The position numbers and the translations under genes are program-made. A DNA stretch of 60,951 bases. Source: Bacillota bacterium (GTDB lineage: Bacteria > Bacillota > Clostridia > Acetivibrionales > DSM-1351). Of this stretch, positions 18,222 through 27,035 are shown piece by piece (the first letter of the stretch is position 1; the number at the start of each line of letters is the position of its first letter). The notes under the pieces were generated by a model, which did no database searches, was not told where the DNA came from, and was given only the letters and a program-made list of their open reading frames with translations. The stretch is taken from contig JAEZKZ010000106.1 in assembly GCA_023415305.1 (NCBI GenBank), positions 1 through 60,951 on the forward strand, given 5' to 3'.

Positions 18222-18330
18222 ATTAACCTCCTGAGCCACTTTAGTGGCTTTGAGCCGCTTAGCGGCCACAAAATGTAATGAAAAGTATCTACTCCCATAT
18301 CCGCTATAGGGCGAATAAAGGAGGATAATT
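18222..18330 (-). repeat. dispersed hairpin/Shine-Dalgarno repeat, copy C, most complete
   Basis: Read on the minus strand, the element starts AATTATCCTCCT and ends AGGAGGTTAAT, so it has terminal inverted repeats of about 11 bp. Inside are TTTATTCGCCCTATAGCGGA (shared with copy B), TTTCATTACATTTTGTG (shared with 33334-33413), hairpin CCGCTAAGCGG and hairpin AGCCAC-TAAA-GTGGCT. Its right end is the ribosome site of map. Confidence 0.88.
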
Positions 18331-18382
18331 GGCCATGTGCGCTGTGGCACGGACTAAATAGTATTGGTAATTTCGTATTATC

Positions 18383-19510
18383 CTATTTTATTTCTAACAA
18401 AGCTACCGTAATATCGTCAATAATTTCACTAGAATCTTTTTTACCTGAAAAGGCAATGGCCTTATCAATGAGCCCCGAAAGAGCAAGAGATGGTTCAAAA
18501 TCAGCCTCAAGCAGGTGCTGTACGATTCGTTCCTCGCCAAATTGGGAGTTTTCTTTGTTTTTGATTTCAATTATACCGTCAGTGTAAAAAAACATTCTAT
18601 CACTCGGTTTTATATCAACTCGTACCTCTACATATTCTGGATGTTCAACCCAGTTGCTTATGGGGATTCCGGGTGCCCTGAGTATTTGTATGTCTTGATT
18701 GGAAAATATAATCGGGCAAACGTTTAAACCTGCATTTGCATATGTAAATGTATAATCTGATACATTCATTATTCCATAAAAAATCGCTATATATAACTCA
18801 TCCGAAAAGCCATTCCTGTTAAAATACCTATAGAGCTCTTCAAGAGCCGTGGCCGGAGATAGAAGAGTCTTATCCAGGGCGGTCCTAAGAAACATGGTTA
18901 ACATGGAGGCTGCTACTCCATGTCCAGACACGTCAGCTATATAAACACCTATATTATTATCGTCAATCTGATATATATCCAGAAAATCGCCGCCCAGCGA
19001 TTCACATGGCTTATAAATGAAACTGAAATCTATTTTATCTGTTGACAGCTGTTTTTTAGGAAGGAGACTGCATTGCAATCTTCGGGCTATTGACAGGTCG
19101 GCTCGTAATTTACGGTTTTGACTTTCCAGTTCTTTGCTGAGTGTTTTTAATTCGGTAATATCGTGAAGGACTTCTATAACAGCGTCTATTTCACCTGTTT
19201 CCTGATTCCTGAGAGGTGAACTTGTAACCGAAAAATAACGTCCATTAATAATTTCTTCCTTGCTGGCTGACCAGTCGGAACGGTTTCGTCTTGATAAGCA
19301 GTTCGGACAGGGTGATTTACGACCAAGTGTAGTGTAGCATTTCTGACCTACAATGTCTTTATTGCCCAAGGCAAGACGCATGGATTTATTTACAAAGACT
19401 ACGGTATCTTCCTTATTGATTACGCGTACCCAGTCCTGCATACCATCAATAATATCTTCTATGAAATTACAGGCCTCAGTACCCAGTTTCTTCTTAAACT
19501 TTTGTGGCAA
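18383..19510 (-). CDS. PAS-domain PP2C-type serine phosphatase (SpoIIE/RsbU family)
   Basis: An N-terminal PAS domain (about 15-125), with the cysteine-bearing motif CYTTLGRKSPCPNC near 60, is joined by a coiled coil (about 125-150) to a SpoIIE-type phosphatase domain. The latter has the metal ligands GGDFLD near 178, ADVSGHGVAASM near 197 and TDGIIE near 300, and DDITVALLEIK at the C-terminus. Such proteins usually act on an anti-anti-sigma factor in partner switching. The likely start is the TTG at 19510 after AGAGAGGTTG; an ATG at 19558 gives 16 more residues but lacks a ribosome site. No partner STAS or kinase gene is adjacent. Confidence 0.85.
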   Translation of the reverse strand: MPQKFKKKLGTEACNFIEDIIDGMQDWVRVINKEDTVVFVNKSMRLALGNKDIVGQKCYTTLGRKSPCPNCLSRRNRSDWSASKEEIINGRYFSVTSSPLRNQETGEIDAVIEVLHDITELKTLSKELESQNRKLRADLSIARRLQCSLLPKKQLSTDKIDFSFIYKPCESLGGDFLDIYQIDDNNIGVYIADVSGHGVAASMLTMFLRTALDKTLLSPATALEELYRYFNRNGFSDELYIAIFYGIMNVSDYTFTYANAGLNVCPIIFSNQDIQILRAPGIPISNWVEHPEYVEVRVDIKPSDRMFFYTDGIIEIKNKENSQFGEERIVQHLLEADFEPSLALSGLIDKAIAFSGKKDSSEIIDDITVALLEIK

Positions 19511-19708
19511 TAAAATCAACCTCTCTAATAAAACTTTAGAAAATATCATAGATAACAACCGAAACTACATATATTTTAACATAGTTTATTCTAAAAAAAC
19601 GGAAATCACTATAAAAATATTAACCGGTTCAATTTCTGTCAATACTATGAATAATTATGATTTGCCCGGGCATATTTGTTGCTGACGGGCTGGGAAATGG
19701 AGATTAGG

Positions 19709-20356
19709 ATGAGTTTCGGGACAAAAATAACTAACCTGAAGTATATTGATTCAGCTGCAGCAAATGCCTTTGCATCATTCTCGGAAGCGGTGTACCAGCT
19801 AGTAAAAGAATGCAGAACCAATATAAATCGTGAAATTGTACTTGTATGTATTGGAACTGACCGGTCAACCGGTGATAGTCTTGGACCCATTATAGGACAT
19901 AAGTTGAAGAATCTGCGACAGGAAAATGTTCATGTATTCGGAAATCTTGATATGCCGGTCCATGCAAAGAATCTTGAGGAAATAACCAAACAGATATACC
20001 AGAGCTACCGTGATCCGTTTGTAATTGCAGTAGATGCCTGTCTGGGCAAGGTTGACCATGTAGGACATATAACTGTGGGACAGGGACCCATAAAACCTGG
20101 GTCGGCTGTAAACAAGGATCTGCAGCCCATAGGTGACATGCATATAACCGGGATTGTGAATTTCAGCGGCTTTATGGATTTTTTGATACTACAGAATACC
20201 CGACTTGGAACAGTTATGAAAATGGCTGATATTATATCTGGGGGACTCAAGTATGTTCTTTGGAGAATCTCCCGTGATGACATGTTGGGGAGAACCATTC
20301 CACCACAGGCCACTCAAAACCATACGGATACTTTTGTGAACAAAGTAAATTTATAA
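19709..20356 (+). CDS. yyaC: spore protease YyaC family protein
   Basis: The 215 residues carry the family motifs VLVCIGTDRSTGDSLGPIIG (near 49-68), AVDACLGKVDHVG (near 115) and PGSAVNKDL. The fold is close to germination protease and hydrogenase maturation protease HybD. In Bacillus it is a sporulation gene of unknown substrate. The ATG at 19709 is preceded by GGAGATTAGG; earlier in-frame starts lack such a site. The relation to HybD-type proteases is noted because Ech genes are nearby, but the YyaC group is sporulation-linked and EchE needs no processing. Confidence 0.85.
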   Translation: MSFGTKITNLKYIDSAAANAFASFSEAVYQLVKECRTNINREIVLVCIGTDRSTGDSLGPIIGHKLKNLRQENVHVFGNLDMPVHAKNLEEITKQIYQSYRDPFVIAVDACLGKVDHVGHITVGQGPIKPGSAVNKDLQPIGDMHITGIVNFSGFMDFLILQNTRLGTVMKMADIISGGLKYVLWRISRDDMLGRTIPPQATQNHTDTFVNKVNL

Positions 20357-20382
20357 AAACGATAAATTGAGGATATAAAACA

Positions 20383-20700
20383 TTGTACGCGAGGTCAGTT
20401 CATAAAAAATGTGGAAGGATGGTTTTGCACTAGATGAACGAAATAATTTCATAAACATAAGCAATAAAATAATTCATAAATACGGTGATACGCGAGCATA
20501 ATTAAATCAATGGGAAGACTCGATTAAAAGAACTTCGGAAATTTGTAGGCGAATTACAAGTAGGTCAGGTGGGAAAGATACAGGAAGTAACTTTGAGCAT
20601 CAAGCCGAGACAGGATGTCGAGTGTTGTGCGACGCCTGAAATACTTATGTGAGCCGTACTATTTCCAGCAAGTTCTTTGTGAGCAAGCCATTGATTTAAA
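20383..20700 (+). other. candidate structured RNA region (not identified)
   Basis: The 557-bp gap between yyaC and the next gene has no open frame of note. From about 20485 the sequence becomes purine- and G-rich relative to its surroundings (GTAGGTCAGGTGGGAAAGA, then CATCAAGCCGAGACAGG). A closing helix TAGGCG (20546-20551) / CGCCTG (20633-20638) can form around it. The left part, from 20384, resembles one end of the AGTAC palindromes (TACGCGAGGTCAG, then ATGTGGAAGGATGG). I do not recognise the RNA class with certainty; a clostridial raiA-type RNA is one possibility. Confidence 0.35.
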
Positions 20701-20913
20701 TTGTGCGGGAGTAATAAAATTAATATCTATTTTTATCAATTTGTTTTTGAAATTATGGTGAACTTTCAGACTTTTCTTAGAATTCCCCTTATAATATAAT
20801 GTAACGAGGCAATAAAATGTCCTAGGTCTCTCGAAACAATGCGTTATATTAAAATGTACAAAAAACGCTATAACATAATTAGTTGATAAAGGGTATAATT
20901 TAAGGAGGGTTTT

Positions 20914-21426
20914 ATGAATAATAGACGAAATGGTACTATGATTGTCGGATTAGTTTTAATACTGATCGGTATAGCATTTTTATTAAGAAATTTTGGCATA
21001 TTTGAGATTTACTTTGATATCTTTGATATAGGGTTCCTCCTTTCAAGATTCTGGCCAATGTTTCTAATAATTCCGGGATTAATTTTCCACTACTCATTCT
21101 TTACCGCAAAAACTCAGGATGCGGGTTTACTTGTCCCGGGAGGAATTTTACTTGTGATGGGTCTGACCTGCCAGATATCCATGTTATTTAGCGCATGGTC
21201 TTACATGTGGCCAGGATTTATTCTCGCAGTAGCAGTTGGATTGTTTGAACTTTATTTGTTCGGTTCCAAGGAAAAAGGGTTGCTTATACCTGTATTCATA
21301 CTGGGTGGCTTGTCACTTATCTTTTTTGCAATATCACTTGGAAGAATTACCATGCTAAGATTGTATCTGATTCCTGCAATACTTATTTTTGGCGGATTGC
21401 TGATAGTATTCAGAAACCGCAGATAA
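20914..21426 (+). CDS. small polytopic membrane protein, LiaI/LiaF-like transmembrane region
   Basis: The 170 residues start after AGGAGGGTTTT. Four or five hydrophobic segments (about 8-27, 42-60, 70-90, 98-118 and 125-165) alternate with very short loops, and the protein ends in FRNRR. The opening IVGLVLILIGIAFLLRNFGIF is the pattern of the LiaI-LiaF-like/DUF5668 segment used in cell-envelope stress proteins. The C-terminal beta domain of true LiaF is absent, so a regulatory role is not established. Confidence 0.7.
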   Translation: MNNRRNGTMIVGLVLILIGIAFLLRNFGIFEIYFDIFDIGFLLSRFWPMFLIIPGLIFHYSFFTAKTQDAGLLVPGGILLVMGLTCQISMLFSAWSYMWPGFILAVAVGLFELYLFGSKEKGLLIPVFILGGLSLIFFAISLGRITMLRLYLIPAILIFGGLLIVFRNRR

Positions 21427-21521
21427 TAAAAACTCAAAAAAAGTGCCCCTTTGCCATATGATGCATATAATGGTATTAGTCATTAACTTCATGGGGATGG
21501 AGTAATCGAAGGTGTACTTAT

Positions 21522-21740
21522 ATGGGTAGGTATGATGATTTAATCACTAGACTTGAAAAGCTTGAAAACTATGTTTATAACGAAATGGAACCATTAATCA
21601 AAGGTAGCGTCTATAAGACAGCAGAAAACAATGAAGAAAACAAGAGCGAAGGCAGTAATTTAGTCAGGTACAAGGCTTCAAAGCATCAAAAAGCATACAG
21701 GCCGGAAAGAAATTATAAAAAAAGATGTTATATTAAATAA
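21522..21740 (+). CDS. small hypothetical protein, basic tail
   Basis: The 72 residues start at ATG after GAAGGTG. The N-terminal half (DDLITRLEKLENYVYNEME) is an amphipathic helix with heptad leucines. The rest is polar and strongly basic, ending RNYKKRCYIK. It has no signal peptide or membrane segment, and I do not recognise the family. It could bind nucleic acid, but nothing shows this directly. Its plausibility rests on the ribosome site and the sensible composition. Confidence 0.5.
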   Translation: MGRYDDLITRLEKLENYVYNEMEPLIKGSVYKTAENNEENKSEGSNLVRYKASKHQKAYRPERNYKKRCYIK

Positions 21741-21838
21741 AACGTGGGAATATATATATAGTATTAACTATAGAAATGTGTAATCAGACGTTTATAGTTA
21801 ATATTTTGAAGACTTTTATACAAGGAGTGGATAAAGAG

Positions 21839-21997
21839 ATGGATAAATACGTATGTACAGTTTGCGGTTATGTTTATGACCCTGAGGAAGGGGATCCTGA
21901 CAGTGGGATAGCACCCGGCACTGCTTTTGAAGATATTCCGGAGGATTGGGTATGTCCTTTATGCGGAGTTGATAAAAGCATGTTTGAAAAACAATAA
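21839..21997 (+). CDS. rubredoxin
   Basis: This 52-residue Fe(Cys)4 electron carrier starts at the ATG at 21839 after AAGGAGTGG; an upstream in-frame start lacks a site. The two cysteine pairs CTVCGY and CPLCGV and the core PGTAFEDIPEDWVCP are textbook. In anaerobes it usually feeds oxygen- or superoxide-detoxifying enzymes. It has its own terminator and stands alone. Confidence 0.97.
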   Translation: MDKYVCTVCGYVYDPEEGDPDSGIAPGTAFEDIPEDWVCPLCGVDKSMFEKQ

Positions 21998-22019
21998 AAG
22001 TGAACATGAAATTACTGAA

Positions 22020-22062
22020 GACGGTTTTCCAGAGCGCTTCCGCGTTGGAGAGCCGTTTTTTA
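22020..22062 (+). terminator. terminator after rubredoxin
   Basis: An interrupted stem ACGG…TCCA-GAGCG / CGCG…TGGA…CCGT is followed by TTTTTTAG. Confidence 0.75.
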
Positions 22063-22105
22063 GTGTAATGGTAATAAAATATTTTTATTTAGGGGTGATT
22101 TCTGA

Positions 22106-22822
22106 ATGTATAAAGGTAAGCCTGTCATTGGAATTACAGCGGCATTTGATTTTGAAAAAGCAACAAGTAACTTGAAGGACGACTATTATGAGGCCATTAT
22201 TCAGTGTGGTGCCGTTCCTGTACTGATTCCTGTAACAGAGGAGAAAAGCGTCTGGGTGGAATATCTGGACATTTGTGATGGTATAATCTTGTCCGGAGGC
22301 CCAGATGTTGACGCAGGGTATTTTGGACAAAATAATATGCCTTACTCCAGAGAGATCTCACCCGTCCGAGACAGTATGGAACTGTTTCTGGTACAACAGG
22401 CTCTGTCTGTGAATAAACCCCTGCTTGGCATATGCAGAGGAATACAGGTTTTGAATATAGCTGCCGGTGGAAGTATTTTTCAGGACATTTATGCGGAGAA
22501 TAATTCTGAGAATAAACTTATCCAGCATAATCAACTGGCACCAAGGTGGCATCAGATACATAGTATCGGGATAGTTAATAATACCTGTTTACATGGAGTT
22601 TTCAGGAGAGAAAGTCTCAAGGTTAATTCTTTTCACCATCAGGCTGTCAGAGAGGTCGCCCCGGGATTTATTATAAATGCATCTTCTGAGGATGGGATAA
22701 TAGAGGCTATAAGTAATGAAAATAAGAAGTTCGCTTTAGGAGTTCAATGGCATCCGGAAAACTTGTGGAGAAAAGACAAAAATCATTTGAAGCTCTTTGA
22801 AAGGCTTGTAGCTGTATGTTAA
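22106..22822 (+). CDS. class I glutamine amidotransferase-like hydrolase (gamma-glutamyl-GABA hydrolase family, peptidase C26)
   Basis: The 238 residues match the C26/PuuD family. The catalytic Cys is in LGICRGIQVLN near 111, and the His and Glu are in GVQWHPENL near 212. The oxyanion region ILSGGPDV is near 60. A second conserved box, FHHQAV, is near 176. These enzymes hydrolyse gamma-glutamyl bonds, for example in polyamine breakdown or poly-gamma-glutamate turnover. No pathway partner is adjacent, so the substrate is open. The start follows AGGGGTGATTTCTGA. Confidence 0.87.
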   Translation: MYKGKPVIGITAAFDFEKATSNLKDDYYEAIIQCGAVPVLIPVTEEKSVWVEYLDICDGIILSGGPDVDAGYFGQNNMPYSREISPVRDSMELFLVQQALSVNKPLLGICRGIQVLNIAAGGSIFQDIYAENNSENKLIQHNQLAPRWHQIHSIGIVNNTCLHGVFRRESLKVNSFHHQAVREVAPGFIINASSEDGIIEAISNENKKFALGVQWHPENLWRKDKNHLKLFERLVAVC

Positions 22823-22875
22823 AATATACTAAAAATATACTGGAATATAATACTTTAATATAACGGAAGGTAAAT

Positions 22876-23739
22876 ATGAAGGATTTTACAGTACTCGCAG
22901 AACTGGATACGTATTTAAAGGAGTTTCTAGGAGGTTTTTATAGCCCGGTTTTTAAAGTTGGGAAAATTATTCTAATTTTATTATTTGCTATCCTGATAGC
23001 CAGGATTGGCATGATACTTATTAAGAAGCTTTTTGAAAAACGAAAAAAATTAAAAATCAAAATGAGCGAAAAGAAGCTGGACACCATGGCTACTTTATTA
23101 GCCAGCGTTTTTAAATATGCTGTATATATTTGGGCCATTCTGATGATATTATCGGATGTTTTAAATTTAAAGTCAGTACTTGCCGCTGCGGGAATAGGCG
23201 GTGTTGCCATTGGTCTTGGAGCCCAAAGCCTCATAAAGGATACACTTTCGGGGTTCTTTATACTGTTGGAGGATCAGTTTGCCGTAGGTGATCTTATTAC
23301 TATTGATACAATGACGGGAACAGTTGAGCATATGGAGCTTCGTGTTACCAGATTGAAAAATTTCAATGGAGACCTGTATATTATTCCGAATGGCGAAATA
23401 AAAAGAGTCACCAACCATACAAGAGATAATAAGATGGTTATCGTTGATGTACCTGTAGCCTACTCTACAAGTCTTGAAAAAGTATATGAAATAGCCCGGA
23501 AGATCTGTGATGAAGTAAAGGAGGAATTCTCAGTATTTACTGAAGAACCTAAAATACTGGGTATCACAGAATTGGGCAAGCAAAGTATAAATTTGAGGAT
23601 CACAGCGCGCACTTATCCAAACGAACAGTGGGCAGTTGAGAGAAGGATACGAGTTAAGATTAAAGAGGCATTTGAAAAAACAGGTCTTGAGTTTTATGAC
23701 CGGACCGCAATAATAAGGGAGGAACAGCATGGCAGATAG
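22876..23739 (+). CDS. small-conductance mechanosensitive channel (MscS/YkuT family)
   Basis: The 287 residues have three membrane segments (about 25-47, 70-92 and 100-125), the pore helix GGVAIGLGAQSLIKD (about 108-122) and a cytoplasmic beta/vestibule domain. The motif FILLEDQFAVGDLI is the family hallmark. It relieves osmotic downshock by opening under membrane tension. Its stop overlaps the start of the DUF951 gene by 11 bp, an arrangement that recurs near the spo0J region of Firmicutes. Confidence 0.92.
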   Translation: MKDFTVLAELDTYLKEFLGGFYSPVFKVGKIILILLFAILIARIGMILIKKLFEKRKKLKIKMSEKKLDTMATLLASVFKYAVYIWAILMILSDVLNLKSVLAAAGIGGVAIGLGAQSLIKDTLSGFFILLEDQFAVGDLITIDTMTGTVEHMELRVTRLKNFNGDLYIIPNGEIKRVTNHTRDNKMVIVDVPVAYSTSLEKVYEIARKICDEVKEEFSVFTEEPKILGITELGKQSINLRITARTYPNEQWAVERRIRVKIKEAFEKTGLEFYDRTAIIREEQHGR

Positions 23740-23950
23740 ATTTGCAGTAGGAGATATTGTTGAGATGAAAAAACAGCACCCCTGTGGAAGTAAACAGTGG
23801 GAAGTAATCAGAACAGGAGCTGACTTCAGAATAAAGTGCCTGGGATGCTCACACCAGGTAATGCTTGCCAGAACCAAGTTTGAAAAGGCTGTCAAAAAAA
23901 TAATCAAGTCAAATCTAGTGCAGGAAACAGATGGTACGGTAGTTCAGTAA
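23729..23950 (+). CDS. DUF951 family protein (YyzM-like)
   Basis: The 73 residues fit the family: FAVGDIVEMKKQHPCGSKQW at the N-terminus, then RTGADFRIKCLGC and a C-terminal VMLARTKFEKAVKKI. The paired cysteines (HPCG and CLGC) could bind metal. It starts inside the mscS 3' end and is therefore translationally coupled to it. The function is not known; the small beta-barrel-like sequence is often suggested to bind nucleic acid. Confidence 0.85.
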   Translation: MADRFAVGDIVEMKKQHPCGSKQWEVIRTGADFRIKCLGCSHQVMLARTKFEKAVKKIIKSNLVQETDGTVVQ

Positions 23951-24100
23951 ACTTCCCTTGGTTCAACAAGAACTGTTAACGCGTAAATTATCCAGTTGGT
24001 GTATATAAAATACAAATGTGGAAACACTTAGTAATATCACGCTGGCAAGAATGATATAATTTTCATTCAAATGCCGGCAGGTCATTACTAGGAGGCTAAA

Positions 24101-24394
24101 ATGGAAGAATTACAAAATGCCACACCCTCGGAAAAGTTTGAGGCTGTTATAAAGGAATATCTGCATCAGGGTAAAGAAAAGCTTGAAAAAGACCTTGCAG
24201 GAACAAGAGAAGCCATAAAGCTTATTGCTAAAGAGAAGACAAAGAATTTTATGAGAACAATGGATTTTGGCTTGAGTGAAGAGGAAAGAAATTGTCTGAG
24301 TTCTCTCATAGTTACAAGCATGTACCAGTCCTTCTGTTATGGTTATGGTATTGGTAAAATTGAAGGAGATACGAAACAGAAAGTTTGCTTGTAG
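24101..24394 (+). CDS. hypothetical protein, helical
   Basis: The 97 residues start after CTAGGAGGCTAAA, a strong ribosome site. The sequence is charged and helical (residues 8-55), followed by a Ser/Tyr-rich stretch. There is no membrane segment or known motif, and I do not recognise the family. Codon use is like that of its neighbours, so it is likely a real gene. Confidence 0.6.
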   Translation: MEELQNATPSEKFEAVIKEYLHQGKEKLEKDLAGTREAIKLIAKEKTKNFMRTMDFGLSEEERNCLSSLIVTSMYQSFCYGYGIGKIEGDTKQKVCL

Positions 24395-24596
24395 AGTTTT
24401 CTGTTAATACCGGGTAATGGTAAGAGTAGATACCCGTACAAAAAAATAAATCCGGACAATAACATGATAGTATGATTAATAAATGAATTGTAATCTCAAA
24501 GGAAGTTTTGAGGTCAGTTCATTTTTTATTGTCTAGCTTTATGATATGCAGCTTCACAATAATATGCAGTTTATGTAAAATGCAAACATTAAAAGG

Positions 24597-25310
24597 TTAG
24601 TCCGAAAATTTGAAGGTTCGCACCGCAAGCAGCATTGCTGCAGCCACCACAAGCAAAAGCAGGCCTGAACTTGTGAGAAAATCTGATATATCTCCCAGCA
24701 GTGAGCTTCTAAGGCCTGATATAAACCACTGAAAAGGATTAAAACTGCTTATGGTCTGAATAAATGAAGGGGCTTTTTCAAGAGAATAAAAGGCAGTGCT
24801 GCAAAACATCAGAGGAAGTATCAGAAGGTTTGATATCATGCTGACCTGACTTTCATTACGGCTGAGGTTCGCAATGAAGAAACTTAACAAAACGTAGCCG
24901 ATGTTTGCTATAAGTGTTACAGGTATCAACATTAAAATTGCGGATATGGAAACATGTATTTTGAAAAGTAAAACACCTGATATAAGAACTAGAGCACCAC
25001 AGGAAAAGGAGATAAGCGTCCAGGCCATAGCAACGCATGTAATATATTTCCACAATGTCATAGGTGTAACTCTCAAAAGATTATACACGCCTCTACGACG
25101 GTTTGATAAAACGGAATATGCTGTGGTAACAAGGGAATAAAACATTATGCTTACAGCCATCATACCGGTTAAAAGTCTGGAAGGGTATTCTGGAATTTTA
25201 ACAAAAAGGCCGAGACCGATAAGTCCTCCAATGGGAAGAAGGATGGACCAGAATAACATAAATGGATCGCGGGATGCAAATTTCATTGTTAATCTAAATA
25301 TTGTTTTCAT
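24597..25310 (-). CDS. ABC-2 type transporter permease
   Basis: The 237 residues hold six membrane segments and start at the ATG that follows CATGGAGGTTATT, supplied by a partial copy of the hairpin repeat. The ABC-2 signature near the C-terminus (SSFNPFQWFISGLRSSLLGD) is present. It works with the ATPase at 25370-26083, probably exporting a drug or lipid-like compound, under the PadR regulator at 26170. Confidence 0.88.
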   Translation of the reverse strand: MKTIFRLTMKFASRDPFMLFWSILLPIGGLIGLGLFVKIPEYPSRLLTGMMAVSIMFYSLVTTAYSVLSNRRRGVYNLLRVTPMTLWKYITCVAMAWTLISFSCGALVLISGVLLFKIHVSISAILMLIPVTLIANIGYVLLSFFIANLSRNESQVSMISNLLILPLMFCSTAFYSLEKAPSFIQTISSFNPFQWFISGLRSSLLGDISDFLTSSGLLLLVVAAAMLLAVRTFKFSD

Positions 25311-25350
25311 AATAACCTCCATGAGCCACATTGTGGCTAAAATATAGTGT
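25311..25350 (-). repeat. dispersed hairpin/Shine-Dalgarno repeat, copy D, partial
   Basis: On the minus strand, AGCCAC-AAT-GTGGCT is followed by CATGGAGGTTATT and the ATG. Only the second hairpin and the right end of the element remain. Confidence 0.65.
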
Positions 25351-25369
25351 GGGTGATACCACTTATAAT

Positions 25370-26083
25370 TTATTTGAATTTATAAGCAGGCTCAGTAAGT
25401 ATCATATACAGTTCCTCCAGGTTTTCAACCTGATTTTGAATCAATAATTCTTCGGGTACTCCCTGAGCGACAATTTTGCCTGAATGCATCAGGATGAGCC
25501 TGTCAGCCGTACGTGAAACCTCCTCCATGTCATGGGAGGAAAACAGTACGGTAACCTTCTCATCTGCTAATTTTCTGATCATGGCTCGAATCTCATGCCT
25601 GGCGCGAGGATCAAGTCCTGCGGTCGGCTCATCCAGCACTATTAACTCCGGCTTATGGATGTTTGTTACTGCTATTGCCAGACGTTTCTGCTGCCCTAGA
25701 GACATTTTGATTGCCGGAGTTTTACTGGCTTCAGACAGACCGCACTTCTCAAGTTCTTCCGCCAGCTGTGACTTGGTCAGCTTCATATTGTACAGTGCCG
25801 CAAACAACTGCAGATTTTCCTCGGCAGTATACCCTTCGAAGAAGGGAGTTGATTGAAGCTGAACACCGAGGTGAGAGCGGTAATCCTCGCGCCAGCGGGT
25901 TACCTGCCCTTCGTCTGGGTTGAGGATACCCAGCAGCATAGACATTATAGTTGACTTACCGGCACCGTTTGTGCCAATAAGGGCCAGAACCTCTCCCGGA
26001 CGAATTTCTAAATCGATTCCTTTCACAACTTCGCGGTTTCCAAAGCGTTTAACCAAACCCTTTGCTTCAATTAAAATCTTCAT
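25370..26083 (-). CDS. ABC transporter ATP-binding protein
   Basis: The 237 residues show Walker A IGTNGAGKST near 36, Q-loop GVQLQS near 72, signature MSLGQQKRLAIA near 127, Walker B LIVLDEPTAGLDPRA near 146 and the H-loop FSSHDME. The start follows GGGGAGATTTT. It is the partner of the ABC-2 permease 59 bp downstream; together with PadR they form a typical regulated efflux cassette. Confidence 0.92.
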   Translation of the reverse strand: MKILIEAKGLVKRFGNREVVKGIDLEIRPGEVLALIGTNGAGKSTIMSMLLGILNPDEGQVTRWREDYRSHLGVQLQSTPFFEGYTAEENLQLFAALYNMKLTKSQLAEELEKCGLSEASKTPAIKMSLGQQKRLAIAVTNIHKPELIVLDEPTAGLDPRARHEIRAMIRKLADEKVTVLFSSHDMEEVSRTADRLILMHSGKIVAQGVPEELLIQNQVENLEELYMILTEPAYKFK

Positions 26084-26169
26084 AAAATCTCCCCTTGACT
26101 ATACTAAATATTGTTTATTCAATGTTGACTATTAAGCTATTTTTTTCTCCCTCCATACGAGGGAGATTT

Positions 26170-26727
26170 TTAAGACTGGCCTTTGTTTTTATCCCCGGTT
26201 TTTAGCAGCTTTAAAGCTGCTTCTATAAAGTCCTGTTGAAGCTTGATTATACCGAACATATTATCAAACATCAGCTTTGTCATTGGAGGTAGGTTGTTTT
26301 GCATCCAGGAGTTTTTTGACTCAAGCCCTGCCTGCATTGACTTATATTCACTGTCCAACTTTTTCTTCTGAAGCTCAAGGGCCTGAACCACTTCCTCTTC
26401 AGGCAATTTATGATAGAAGGATAATCCGGAATATAGAGTTGAAGGATAAAGAACCGAGGAAGTTTCCAAAGCCTCCTGTATCAGCTCCAGCAAATGCTTT
26501 CTGCCTGCATCGGTTATTGTATAGACTGCTTTCTGACGCATACCTGTATGCTCGATGCTTGCCACCTCTATTAATTTTTCCTGCTCCATTTTCTTCAGTG
26601 CATGATATATGGACCCAATCAGTACACCGCCCCAGCGTTCTGAATCGTTTAGCTTAAGCATCTGCTGTATTTCGTAGCCGGACATAGGCTGGATATCTAA
26701 CATTCCAAGTACAAGTAATCTTGTCAT
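26170..26727 (-). CDS. PadR-family transcriptional regulator
   Basis: The 185 residues form a PadR winged helix (about 1-95, motif LVLGMLDIQPMSGYEIQQML, then GSIYHALKKMEQEKLIEV) and a C-terminal helical dimerisation domain. PadR proteins usually repress their own operon, here PadR, ATPase and permease in that order, and let go on binding a ligand that may also be the transported compound. Confidence 0.9.
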   Translation of the reverse strand: MTRLLVLGMLDIQPMSGYEIQQMLKLNDSERWGGVLIGSIYHALKKMEQEKLIEVASIEHTGMRQKAVYTITDAGRKHLLELIQEALETSSVLYPSTLYSGLSFYHKLPEEEVVQALELQKKKLDSEYKSMQAGLESKNSWMQNNLPPMTKLMFDNMFGIIKLQQDFIEAALKLLKTGDKNKGQS

Positions 26728-26960
26728 TTACAACTTAGCTCCATTCCTGAGATGGTTTGTAGTGTATATTCCATAATTAACAGTAGGTATATAAAGTCAT
26801 AGTAGATTAACATACGGATCTCTAATACTCTATATTGAATATTCTACATTGAGTATAGCTAGTTGTCAATACATAAATTACCGATTTTTCAGTTGCAGAT
26901 GGTTTTTCCACACTGGCATTTCAACGAAGAGGGGGAGATGCTCTCGGTCTGAATCCGGAG

Positions 26961-27035
26961 CGAAGCAATTGCAGCCTACACATAGTTGAGGCCAAGGTGT
27001 CCTGATGGACACCATAGACATCTATTATTGCTTCG
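26961..27035. other. candidate structured element: closed multi-hairpin fold
   Basis: A 9-bp perfect long-range stem (CGAAGCAAT, 26961-26969 / ATTGCTTCG, 27027-27035) encloses GCCT…AGGC (26974-26992) and the perfect 7-bp hairpin GGTGTCC-TGAT-GGACACC (26996-27013). It starts right at the stop codon of the 50-residue gene when read on the minus strand. There is no U-run, so it is not a plain terminator. It fills part of a 308-bp gap in which I see no gene. Confidence 0.45.

Noticed and set aside
18222..18350. A longer N-terminus for methionine aminopeptidase running to 18350
   Set aside because: The extra codons run through the hairpin repeat, while a perfect AGGAGGTTAAT stands right before the ATG at 18221.
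19709..20356. A hydrogenase maturation protease for EchE
   Set aside because: The sequence fits the sporulation YyaC group, and EchE ends directly after its metal motif, so no cleavage is expected.
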